NCBI GenBank assembly: GCA_029562045.1
Contig: JAKQWJ010000251.1
Span: 1-26,032, forward strand
Reading direction: 5' to 3'
Source: Spirochaetota bacterium
Lineage (GTDB): Bacteria; Spirochaetota; Spirochaetia; DTKZ01
Length of the DNA: 26,032 nucleotides
Numbering within the stretch: position 1 is the stretch's first letter; each line of letters starts with the position of its first letter. The notes under the pieces were generated by a model, which searched no databases, was not told the DNA's origin, and saw only the letters and a list, made by a program, of their open reading frames with translations. Both the position numbers and the translations under genes were made by a program. Below are positions 8,901-14,323 of this stretch, piece after piece.

Positions 8901-10603
8901 TCCGACGCTTCAAGAGACCTCAGGGCCTGCCTCAGCCTTTCCGCGGAGGCGGAGACCCTGCGGCCGCCCTCCGAAAGAAGCTCCGATGCCGCCTGCAGGG
9001 CCCGATCCGCCCGGGAATGGTCCTCCTCCCGCAGACGGAGTTCCTCCGCCGTCTCGGCCTCGGTGGGGCGGCGGGACGACCGGTCTTCCGCGTACGCCAC
9101 AAGCCCCCGGGCGGCCCGGGTTTCCTCCTCCAGAAGTTCCAGACGGGCCCTGACCCGGAGAATTTCCCTCTCCAGAGGCGGGCCCGCATCCTCCCCCCCG
9201 TAGGCCCGGATCCTCTCCTCCAGCTCGGCGGCCATTTCCAGGGTCTGATCCAGAAGCCGACGGTTCCGGGGCCCCACGCCGTTTTCCCCCACCCAGAAAT
9301 TGATCTCACTCCGGAGGGCCGCGGCCTCCTCCCCCGCCGGAGCCGACCCTCCCTGCAGGAGGCGCTCCAGTTCGTCCCGGAGGACCCTGCCGTTGCGCTC
9401 CGCCGCCTCGATGAGGGCGGAGCATTCCCGGTGCAGATCCAGGCAGACCCCGATCTCGTCCCGGAGGCCCCGCATCCGCTCCTCCGCCGCCGAGGCCAGC
9501 TCCGCCATGGCGAGCTGATAATCGGCGCGGAAAGAGGCCAGACTCTCCTCCCAGGCCCGGCTCCCGACCCTTTCGATTTCTTCCATCCGGGAAAACCAGG
9601 ACTCCCGGCTTCGGATGAAATCCTCTTCCGCGGACCTCCAGGAGTCCTCCGCCTGCTGGAAGGTCTCCCCCGCCCGGGTTTCCCAGGCCAGCCGGGATGC
9701 GAGAAAACGCTCCTCCGCCCTGCTCCAGGCCTCCAGCCCCGCCTCGAACTCCCGGCGGAAGTCCTCCTTCCAGGTTTCCGGGTCCGGCCTGATGCTCTCC
9801 GGCGCATCCTCCAGTCCCCGGGGCAGTCCCGAGAGCAGCCTCTCCAGCCCCGCAGCCAGGGTGATTTCCGTTTCCGCGGCCAGGCGCGGCGCCACCGCCC
9901 CTGACCCGGCGTCTTCGCTCTTTTTCCGGAGGGAAAACGAGTCCGCCAGCCGGGCGGCGATGAAGCGGCTCTCAGCCAGGCGGGAGACCCTCTCGAACTC
10001 CCTCCGGGCGGCCAGAAGACTCTCGGCGATGCCCAGAGCCATGACGGGGGCGGCCTTTTCCGCCAGCCCGGGGGGCAGGGAGGTCAGGAGTTCCTGACTC
10101 TCCGCCCGGGCCTCTTTCTCCCAGGCGGCAAAAAGGGCCTCGGCGGACTCTTCCACCCGTCGTCTGCGGGTCTCCTCGTCGGCGGCGAAGCCGTCCGGCC
10201 CCTTGAAGAGGGGATCCCCTTTCAGGTCCCGCAGGACTCTCCCGGCGCCGTCATGTTCCAGTATGAGGCCCAGGTCCGCCTCCCGGAGGGCCCGGATGAA
10301 ATCCCCCAGCCCCGGAGAGGAGACCAGCGCGTCCTTCCTCCGCTCCAGCCAGCGGGAGAAGCGATGCTCCGCGATCCGGGACAGCTCCTCCCGTTCCCGG
10401 GGGTCTGAAGCGATGGAGGCTCCCCGGAAGAGGCTGTTCCACAACTCCGGATCAGGGCCACGGTCGGCGACCTCCATCCGGGCGAGAAAATCCCGCCGGA
10501 AATCCGAAAAAGACGACTCCCCCGCCGGATGCGGGTGCGCCCATCCGTAAAAAACCGGCACGGCGAAAATGACCGCCGCCGCCATGAGGCCTGACTTCCT
10601 CAT
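2972..10603 (-). CDS. Giant secreted spirochaete-type protein (TIGR04388-like) with C-terminal cysteine peptidase-like domain
   Basis: A 2543-residue protein with a signal peptide (about residues 1-22, ending FYGWA) and a strong GGGGGGAGGGGG site directly before ATG 10603. About residues 150-1650 are mostly charged helix and coiled coil rich in Glu, Arg and Ala. W1826 starts WDDDKNNDGRSDGFFG, an acidic calcium-type loop, followed by a Gly/Ala-rich hydrophobic stretch (about 1840-1960). That order matches the 'Lepto_longest' type giant proteins of spirochaetes (family resemblance recalled, not searched). Next comes a conserved-looking module with LQHEAHRNG (His2175, Glu2176, His2178). The last 190 residues look like a papain/C39-fold peptidase: SSGCMLTAA with Cys2367, YHSEAL with His2465 and TANPW with Asn2493. 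The architecture (secreted, long stalk, variable enzymatic tip, coupled small downstream gene) resembles polymorphic toxins. Surface exposure and toxicity are unproven. No stop or frameshift interrupts it. Confidence 0.9.
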   Translation of the reverse strand: MRKSGLMAAAVIFAVPVFYGWAHPHPAGESSFSDFRRDFLARMEVADRGPDPELWNSLFRGASIASDPREREELSRIAEHRFSRWLERRKDALVSSPGLGDFIRALREADLGLILEHDGAGRVLRDLKGDPLFKGPDGFAADEETRRRRVEESAEALFAAWEKEARAESQELLTSLPPGLAEKAAPVMALGIAESLLAARREFERVSRLAESRFIAARLADSFSLRKKSEDAGSGAVAPRLAAETEITLAAGLERLLSGLPRGLEDAPESIRPDPETWKEDFRREFEAGLEAWSRAEERFLASRLAWETRAGETFQQAEDSWRSAEEDFIRSRESWFSRMEEIERVGSRAWEESLASFRADYQLAMAELASAAEERMRGLRDEIGVCLDLHRECSALIEAAERNGRVLRDELERLLQGGSAPAGEEAAALRSEINFWVGENGVGPRNRRLLDQTLEMAAELEERIRAYGGEDAGPPLEREILRVRARLELLEEETRAARGLVAYAEDRSSRRPTEAETAEELRLREEDHSRADRALQAASELLSEGGRRVSASAERLRQALRSLEASEEHLRGARASYEETLSLYRSGDTQVLRDMLALCREELAAYRSDEAGRLLSWHLYCAASEGERRGVLREDALEAAELLALQDGQDQVSQLVRELLLLPFLSAPEGEALMARVAQGPSGGEAELRREVYRSYGRRAPAFLLMYAGRDARELRSLLEAVTENPGEAAAAMEEAIRNLNLPGYLAEALERWAAFPEDELHRTIADKALAVFVSPEELPFFGYPEELGEEIFAAEARAQRNRDMEKNLVRDIRILEEDRNEYLRVRVDPERRRMDDAARLRDQARRSYQEALEAFHRESEEHGRRKTALDAARSALGETRAALLQAREIADYAASGCEPGESSPRETLKKRQAAEERLRAALSALESFLPAAGLPPGDGIDPVYREAKEREAGFRSRLLHLLAVEETAAREGKILEEARWEAEKTAESMVRRVFHFVMPGENGTVQGLPFIPADGAAEPTGFSPEDEALFAREVEAYFSGSLEDISRRFSSDAALWMEALAGETDPSGLLRSFALAYYFDAVIQGDLETGNPPEIHVFLFSHPSWVKLLKDYINVGSLDNLVRDRTRDAYRSLTSDPRLRGLYGFYKMAMVTGNLVDIAVSIGKDVGDSVFAQVNDRAYSRQRYCQKWYRPWMHAEGNRIRALRKDISAAHLTGAEERDLLARSARGFSAASETLARVGGQLTGLGFSEIRSADDYLDALGRLAGQAPPSALARDVETLFPHLGDREKENVFAVTAVLRWYYEDAAEAARGEAELRAAGLLAERHSARERYRAIVEDPGASPAELREAMTALFGAGAFSEEKKSEFDIAVTRSLAADTIPGGGYKLRLLAGDLENLFAAKLSAIMETARLALEGEGEALENRRSQWARRLADLYRAGREGWRDGEGLLEDVRSRQWNDLTDAYRRSVDLWEAERELLDRSRHEWAVCGAEMTVQAGVEDLAGQLGLDRERLIAEVEGVRIPDILFSSGLSDKAAGIWNRSFLDSLGRTADLLAERSGERRSVSAAALPRIWRPSPLVGARAVAREIEEDILRGAAFVTAVEWGKAVREVREGAARRVADANRSVDKSLADTLRGAGYARSGNIFTRRAVIDETLFGGIERERQTIQGYRPFEAPDFDCGADLSRDSLTGKSGEYIAAMVRLARENIGKYLALIFGRDNTKDMDSLWRGAAGQLRESFEKAESSYRASAGYGRVENGVSVNRNADGLFAWHVGYAPVMKTNDPENVAEAGYGEMGRIMTLFFRNQARQMRGLASFDVTWYNKKLWDDDKNNDGRSDGFFGAPTLRSVANLAVGIAATATGNVWAAAALNLLDDAVFTAMDAAGGTVSLFSGFRDLGRQAALSAVALGVSDGFRILGGVAGNGGVLQNTLTKGTGMLASNAAGGALQAVRLGSGGPDFRWNVFREAVAGDGALASYTGGLLGTFLAGSVEGLGAARLGEVRSFADFVGGMAAAGTEYGLTGRTRLNIADFGIFGVSAGGRTLRGGMLELNLGGPGALFSLGSGGTDVSLGRILEAAAGAGAWKKNIQIQFADLRGGAEFAGDYEGSRSVGTALRALYSFGDAAGQVLLDRLLSGDMNLLVGFTQARGVTRGNEIHLAGLESRGEAGFLAGITLQHEAHRNGVPVGDLHPDGTRETDESNFAELRAGSLARLQMAAKIDGERPGFLASSPHLEFELHLHGEASRQGREELFLEYLRDAYRNDEDFYLPLVVTGGEYQNSPGHVNVPLLGEMTREEVARENRRRTEDAAARFLQDEAKSNGYAGDEEGYLASLGVSREKFLDGAEKEKDFIAKFKPAELQYVSLASSGCMLTAAMYCAETITGRNLSLPEVNRAVRDAGLFLNDSDLSPGKLAEVVRYLTGGEFRLELQTLKDGRPGAELLRAMEGAPETFLVHLRIGDEKDRKAYHSEALSSIDWGPGAATGDFSEIRGVHTANPWKGNNYTGRTWRSPGEIARWDIYKVVPNWTHYHMLYRERRNMLPLGGRQ

Positions 10604-10665
10604 CCCCCTCCCCCCTTTGGAAAAAGTCTTTCCACGGAGGATTACGTCGCCGGCTTTCGGGATGC

Positions 10666-10694
10666 TTCACTTTGGATGAAAAAATTCGTATCAT
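10666..10694 (+). promoter_or_regulatory. Promoter-like element for the lone ATPase gene
   Basis: TTCACT (10666-10671) and TATCAT (10689-10694) are spaced by 17 nt, matching 4/6 and 5/6 positions of the sigma70 consensus. The -10 ends 7 nt before ATG 10702, so transcription would begin at about the start codon. The element lies in the 98-bp divergent region shared with the giant gene. GATGA (10675-10679) and TCATC (10691-10695) form an inverted pair around the -10 region that could be a small operator; this is weak. I could not find a convincing promoter for the giant gene here. Confidence 0.45.
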
Positions 10695-10701
10695 CTATCC
10701 C

Positions 10702-11355
10702 ATGATCCGTTCTTTATCCTTCGTAACCGGGTACCCCACCGGTCTGCCCGGAATCGGCCGCCGAAAGCTCGGTTTCCAGGACAGGCTGAATGTCCTGGTC
10801 GGTCCCAACGGCTCCGGGAAAAGCACGATCCTCTCCACCCTGGCCCGGGCGGTGGGCTGCGGCGACGGCGGCTGGTCCCGGGGCGAGGCCGCCGAACTGG
10901 ACTTCGACTATCGCATCGACTGGGACGGAAGACCGGTCTTCTATCAGGACTGCCACCGGGATTCGGAAATATCCTTTCTCAACCCGGCCTTTTTCACCGA
11001 AAAAGCCTTTCTCCGCTCCTCCGGGGAAAAGCGCATCGGGCTCATCAACGAACTCATCGACGCCTTCGAAACCCGGTTTCCCACGTACAAACTGAAAAGC
11101 GACGACAGGCCCACCATTCTTCTTGACGAGATCGACAATCACATCGGCTTCGCCGGGCAGTCCATCCTCTGGAAGGACGTCTTTCCCGGACTGCTGAAAA
11201 AATACCAGGTCATCGTTTCCACCCACAGCATCTTTCCCCTCCTTCTCCGGCGGGACAACTCCCTCCGGAGCGACAACATCATCCAGCTGTACCAGGATTA
11301 TTCGGGGATCTGCATCGGGGAGCTGGCCGAAGCCATCCAGTACTTCAACCGATAA
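10702..11355 (+). CDS. Small stand-alone ABC/AAA-type ATPase
   Basis: A 217-residue cytosolic P-loop ATPase of the SMC/RecF-like 'predicted ATPase' type. It has Walker A GPNGSGKST (residues 34-42), an ABC signature-like RSSGE (105-109), Walker B TILLDEID (138-145) and the switch histidine in VSTHS (His175). Between Walker A and the signature there are only about 60 residues, so there is no long coiled-coil arm and no room for a fused effector. An alternative TTG start at 10672 would add ten residues (MDEKIRIIYP), but it overlaps the promoter-like element. ATG 10702 fits a leaderless transcript, as no ribosome-binding site is seen for either. It stands alone, divergent from the giant gene and 426 bp before the RND operon. 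Its cellular role is unknown; lone ATPases of this type are found in housekeeping and in defence settings. Confidence 0.85.
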   Translation: MIRSLSFVTGYPTGLPGIGRRKLGFQDRLNVLVGPNGSGKSTILSTLARAVGCGDGGWSRGEAAELDFDYRIDWDGRPVFYQDCHRDSEISFLNPAFFTEKAFLRSSGEKRIGLINELIDAFETRFPTYKLKSDDRPTILLDEIDNHIGFAGQSILWKDVFPGLLKKYQVIVSTHSIFPLLLRRDNSLRSDNIIQLYQDYSGICIGELAEAIQYFNR

Positions 11356-11367
11356 GCCCCCGCCCGG

Positions 11368-11650
11368 GGAGGTTTGCCGCCGCCTCCGGAGCGGAGGGTA
11401 CGGGGCCGGGTCCGGGTTCGGAAGGCCTGAGTCCGGCTCCGGGGTGGAAGGCCCGGGTACGGGGCCGAGTCTGGGTGGCAGGGCAGGCCCGGTGGCTCGA
11501 AGGGCCCGGGAGGTTCGGTTCCGCCTCCGGGGCGGAGGGTACGGGGCCGGATTCCGGATCCGGGTTCGGAAGGCCTGGGTCCGGCTCCGGGGTGGAAGGC
11601 CTGGAAGGCAGCGCAGGTCCGGAAGGCCCGGGAGACCCGGAAGGCCGGCG
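11368..11650. repeat. Imperfect GC-rich tandem repeat, about two copies
   Basis: Copy one (from 11368) and copy two (from 11509) share long near-identical blocks. CCGCCTCCGG-type sequence is at 11380 and 11521. A GGGTTCGGAAGGCCTG block is at 11414 and 11562. An exact block with core GGCTCCGGGGTGG is at 11433-11453 and 11581-11601. The offset grows from 141 to 148 bp, so copy two carries a 7-bp insertion near 11551. The tails (ending in CCCGGGA) align only with gaps. The repeat is not found elsewhere in the window by eye. Confidence 0.75.
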
Positions 11651-11763
11651 GTCCTTCGTGAAGCCGGACTCCGGGGACCCGCCGGAGCTGCTCTTCCCGC
11701 CGCGCCGCCGGATGCCCCCCGGATTCGAATTTTTTCCTCCCACACCGAAGCGGGCATGCCCGC

Positions 11764-11781
11764 GCCCCCGTAGTAGGGGGC
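11764..11781 (+). promoter_or_regulatory. Hairpin at the first start codon of the RND operon
   Basis: GCCCCC (11764-11769) pairs perfectly with GGGGGC (11776-11781) around the loop GTAGTA. The GGGGG arm is also the only ribosome-binding-like sequence before ATG 11782. Folding would hide it, so translation of the first gene may be limited or regulated at this hairpin. No ligand or protein site is recognised. Confidence 0.5.
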
Positions 11782-12432
11782 ATGAAACCTATCCCTTTTT
11801 CCTGGGCCCTGCCCTGTCTCGCGGCGGCAGCCCTCTGGGGCTGCCGCGCCGCGTCGGCGTCGGAGAAGGCGGCGGCCTACATCAGGGCGAAGGACCTGTA
11901 TCTGGGAAACCGGCCGGAGGAGGCCCTGGCCCTTCTGGAACGCGGACGGGAGATCCGCAGTTTTCCCCCCGCGGCATTTCTGAAGGGGAAGATCCTCCAT
12001 CTGTCGGGGAGAAACGGCGACGCGGAGGAGGCATGGAGGGAGCTGCTGCGGATCCGGCCCTCCCATCAGGAAACGAGGAAGTGGCTGTCCCGGCTTCTCA
12101 TCGATCAGGGCCGGGTGGAGGAAGCGGAGGCCCTCCTGGCCGAGGCCCTGGCGGATGATCCGGAGGACCCGGAGCTGCTCACCCTCACCGGCAGGGCCCG
12201 GCTCCGGCGACGGGACACCGCCGGGGCGGTGGAGTACTTCTCCAAGGCGAAGACCGCCCTGGAGCGGCTGGCCGAGGGGCCGCTGGAGCTCTCGGAGATC
12301 TACCGGGCCTTCGGCATGCGCCGGCGGGCCGTCCGGGAGCTGGACCTGGCGGCGGCCCTCCTGGGGCCCGACAGCTCCCTGTCCCGGAGAACCCTGGAGC
12401 TTCGCCGGACCCTGGCGGAGGACGGCCCATGA
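11782..12432 (+). CDS. TPR-repeat lipoprotein, first gene of the RND operon
   Basis: A 216-residue predicted lipoprotein. The N-terminus is a signal peptide ending LWGC, with Cys21 as the lipid-modified residue. The mature part is almost entirely helical with about four tetratricopeptide-like repeats (for example KDLYLGNRPEEALALLERG near residue 33 and DQGRVEEAEALLAEAL near residue 112), ending in an Arg/Leu-rich helix. TPR proteins are scaffolds for protein-protein contacts, so this one may organise the export complex or bind its substrate at the membrane. It is the promoter-proximal gene, and its stop overlaps the next start (ATGA at 12429). Translation may be held back by the start-codon hairpin. 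Lipoprotein and TPR calls rest on visible motifs; the role is inferred from the operon. Confidence 0.83.
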   Translation: MKPIPFSWALPCLAAAALWGCRAASASEKAAAYIRAKDLYLGNRPEEALALLERGREIRSFPPAAFLKGKILHLSGRNGDAEEAWRELLRIRPSHQETRKWLSRLLIDQGRVEEAEALLAEALADDPEDPELLTLTGRARLRRRDTAGAVEYFSKAKTALERLAEGPLELSEIYRAFGMRRRAVRELDLAAALLGPDSSLSRRTLELRRTLAEDGP

Positions 12433-12941
12433 GGGCCCCCGTGGTTCTTCCGGTCCTGGCGGCCCTTCTGAGCTCCTGCGCCGTCTTCGGGAGTGGGGCG
12501 GTCCGCTCCTCCTGGCGCTCCGGCGCTGCCGGTGAAAGGCAGAGCCCGGCGATTCTGGTCCTGGACCGGGTGGAGGCCGACGCCGGAGCGGGTTCGGAAA
12601 GGATAGCCCGGAACGCCGGGTATATCGCCGAACTCCTCCTGTCGCGGAAGAACCAGGCCCTGGACCCGGCCGCCGGGCTGAAGGAACGGCCTCCGGCGGC
12701 GGATGGAGGGGCGGCGGCTCACCCCCGGGAAACCCTGCGGGTGCGCATAGCCCTGGGGGAGGCGACCCATCTGCGGGGCTTCACCCCGGTGACCACCGTT
12801 TCGGCGGAGATAACTCTCCACAGGGGAGACTCCCCCGAAGCCGTCGTCCGGAGCCTCCGGGGAGTGGACACCCGGGAGAGTCTCGCGTCCTACCCCTTTC
12901 TGTACCGGTTCCTCGAAAAAGCCCTGGGAGACCTGCCGTGA
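12429..12941 (+). CDS. Small putative lipoprotein of unknown function
   Basis: A 170-residue protein with a short signal peptide and a loose, spirochaete-like lipobox LSSC (Cys17). The mature part opens with a beta-strand reading SPAILVLDRVEAD. A helix with a GSERIARNAGYIAELL core follows, then strands around LRVRIALGEATHL and VSAEITLHRG, and a final helix (SYPFLYRFLEKALGDL). I do not recognise the family; the compact alpha/beta layout is like that of several small periplasmic lipoproteins that assist outer-membrane machines. ATG 12429 overlaps the previous stop by 4 nt and follows a GGAGGA site at 6-nt spacing. Its own stop overlaps the GTG start of the TolC-like gene, so it is likely made together with the channel. 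Confidence 0.78.
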   Translation: MRAPVVLPVLAALLSSCAVFGSGAVRSSWRSGAAGERQSPAILVLDRVEADAGAGSERIARNAGYIAELLLSRKNQALDPAAGLKERPPAADGGAAAHPRETLRVRIALGEATHLRGFTPVTTVSAEITLHRGDSPEAVVRSLRGVDTRESLASYPFLYRFLEKALGDLP

Positions 12942-14323
12942 GGGCCCTCCTCATACCCCTTCTGTGCCTTGCCCTTCCGGGGCCGGGACGGGCCGACGGG
13001 TCCATCGACCTGGCGTCGGCGGTCCGGCTGGCGATGGCGAACAGCGGGGAGCTGGCGGCGGCCCGGCTGGAGCTGCTCACCGGCGCGGCACGACGCTCCG
13101 CCGCCCTCTTTTCCCTCCTCCCCGCCGTGTCGCTGACCTATTCCCACAGCGATTCGGTGGTCTATGACGGCCCCGATTCGGGGCTCCGGAAAATCCTCGT
13201 CTCGGTCTCCCAGCGGATCTTTGGCGGCGGCGCGGGTTCCCGCGCGGTGACGGCGGAGGATAGGCGGCTGGATCTGGCCCGCCGGACCCTCCTGTCTCTG
13301 GAGGAGGAGACCGCGGCGGAGGTGGTGAGGAAATACGCCGACCTTCTGGCCTGGCGCGCCCGGAAGAGGACTCTGGAAGAGGCCGTCGACGCGGCGCGCT
13401 TTCAGCTGTCCATAGCCCGGGAGGAAAGCCGCCTGGGGGTCGCCACCGAAACCGACGCCCTGCTGGCGGCTCTGGAGGTGAAGGACCTGGAACTGGAATT
13501 GGCGGAGGCGTCGGTGAAGGAGAAACGCTCGGGCTTCGACTTCGGCAGGTTCCTGGGCTTCCGGGACGGTGAGACTCCGGTCCCCCGGGGACGCATCGAT
13601 CTGGACTATCGGGGTTCGGTGAACACGGGAGACAGGGACCTCTACCTCGACGGAGCCCGGAAGAGGTCCCTGATCATGGAACAGCTCTCCCTGCGGGTCG
13701 CGGAGAGCCGGGACGCGCTGAAGTCGGCCCGGGGCGGACGGCTTCCCGAGATCGGACTGGGGGCGGACTTCTCCCTGACGGGCCCCGCTTTCCCCCTCTC
13801 CCGACCGGGATTCGGCCTGACCCTGCGGGTGGGCTGGTCCTCTCCCGAATTCCCCCTGTCCTTCGGCCTGGGGCTGGGCAGGGAAGGAAGGTATCAGCGG
13901 AGCCGGTCGGTGGACGCCGCCTTCGGGCCCGCTCCCCGGCGGGGGGTGGAAGGGGTGGCCGTCGCCCGCGCCCGGCTGGAGCTGGCCGCCCGGGACTTCA
14001 CCGCCGGGGCGGGGGAGCTGGGCTTCGCCGTTCTTGAGGAACTGGCGGCGGTGGAGCAGCTCCGGGAGGCGGCGGAGCTTCTCCGGGAGAAGGTCAGGCT
14101 TCGGGAGAAGAGGCGGGAGATCCTGGCCCTGATGGTGGAGATCGGGGAAGCGCCCCGGATCGATCTGCTCCGGGAGGGCATCGAGGTTTCCCAGGCCCGG
14201 ATCGGGGTGGTGGGGGCGGTGATGGATCTCTTTCACCGGGAGGCGGGGCTTCTGCGGCTCTGCGGGTTTTCGGTTCTGTCATCCCGTGCCACGCCCATCG
14301 TTCTGCCGGAGGGGGACGCATGA
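12938..14323 (+). CDS. TolC-like outer-membrane efflux channel
   Basis: A 461-residue member of the outer membrane efflux protein (OEP/TolC) family, which forms the trimeric outer-membrane exit duct of tripartite pumps. A signal peptide (about residues 1-19, ending GRADG) is followed by the first OEP half: SGELAAARLELLTGAARRSA helix, then LLPAVSLTYSHSDS strand, then a long helical hairpin at about 105-190. A second half follows with strands near LPEIGLGADFSLTG and LGLGREGRYQRS and helices at about 335-445. The length is typical of the family. The start is GTG 12938, fixed by a GTGA overlap with the upstream gene and a GGGAG site 8 nt before it. There is no lipobox cysteine. It lies directly before the adaptor gene, as expected for a tripartite system. 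Family call is firm. Confidence 0.87.
   Translation: MRALLIPLLCLALPGPGRADGSIDLASAVRLAMANSGELAAARLELLTGAARRSAALFSLLPAVSLTYSHSDSVVYDGPDSGLRKILVSVSQRIFGGGAGSRAVTAEDRRLDLARRTLLSLEEETAAEVVRKYADLLAWRARKRTLEEAVDAARFQLSIAREESRLGVATETDALLAALEVKDLELELAEASVKEKRSGFDFGRFLGFRDGETPVPRGRIDLDYRGSVNTGDRDLYLDGARKRSLIMEQLSLRVAESRDALKSARGGRLPEIGLGADFSLTGPAFPLSRPGFGLTLRVGWSSPEFPLSFGLGLGREGRYQRSRSVDAAFGPAPRRGVEGVAVARARLELAARDFTAGAGELGFAVLEELAAVEQLREAAELLREKVRLREKRREILALMVEIGEAPRIDLLREGIEVSQARIGVVGAVMDLFHREAGLLRLCGFSVLSSRATPIVLPEGDA

Larger units (their letters stand above)
11356..11781. other. Intergenic region before the RND operon
   Basis: This 426-bp gap has no gene I can support. Several frames are open in it, on both strands, but they are low-complexity Gly/Pro/Arg-rich readings of a GC-rich repeat. 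It holds the imperfect tandem repeat (11368-11650), one AT-rich patch (11723-11735, around ATTCGAATTTTTT), which is the most likely place for the operon promoter although no good -10/-35 pair is seen, and a hairpin that covers the first start codon. No clear intrinsic terminator for the preceding ATPase gene is visible. Confidence 0.6.

Noticed and set aside
5288..9904. A 1538-codon open frame antisense to the giant gene
   Set aside because: It is a Pro/Gly/Arg-rich shadow frame produced by the high GC content and codon pattern of the real gene; the minus-strand frame has a signal peptide, ribosome-binding site and recognisable domains.
10714..12066. A 450-codon minus-strand frame across the ATPase gene and repeat
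   Set aside because: It is antisense to the ATPase with Walker motifs and is Pro/Arg-rich low complexity in the repeat.
11475..12158. A collagen-like Gly-X-X reading across the repeat before the RND operon
   Set aside because: The Gly pattern follows from GGN-rich repeat DNA, the frame runs into the TPR gene in a different frame, and there is no signal peptide or ribosome-binding site.
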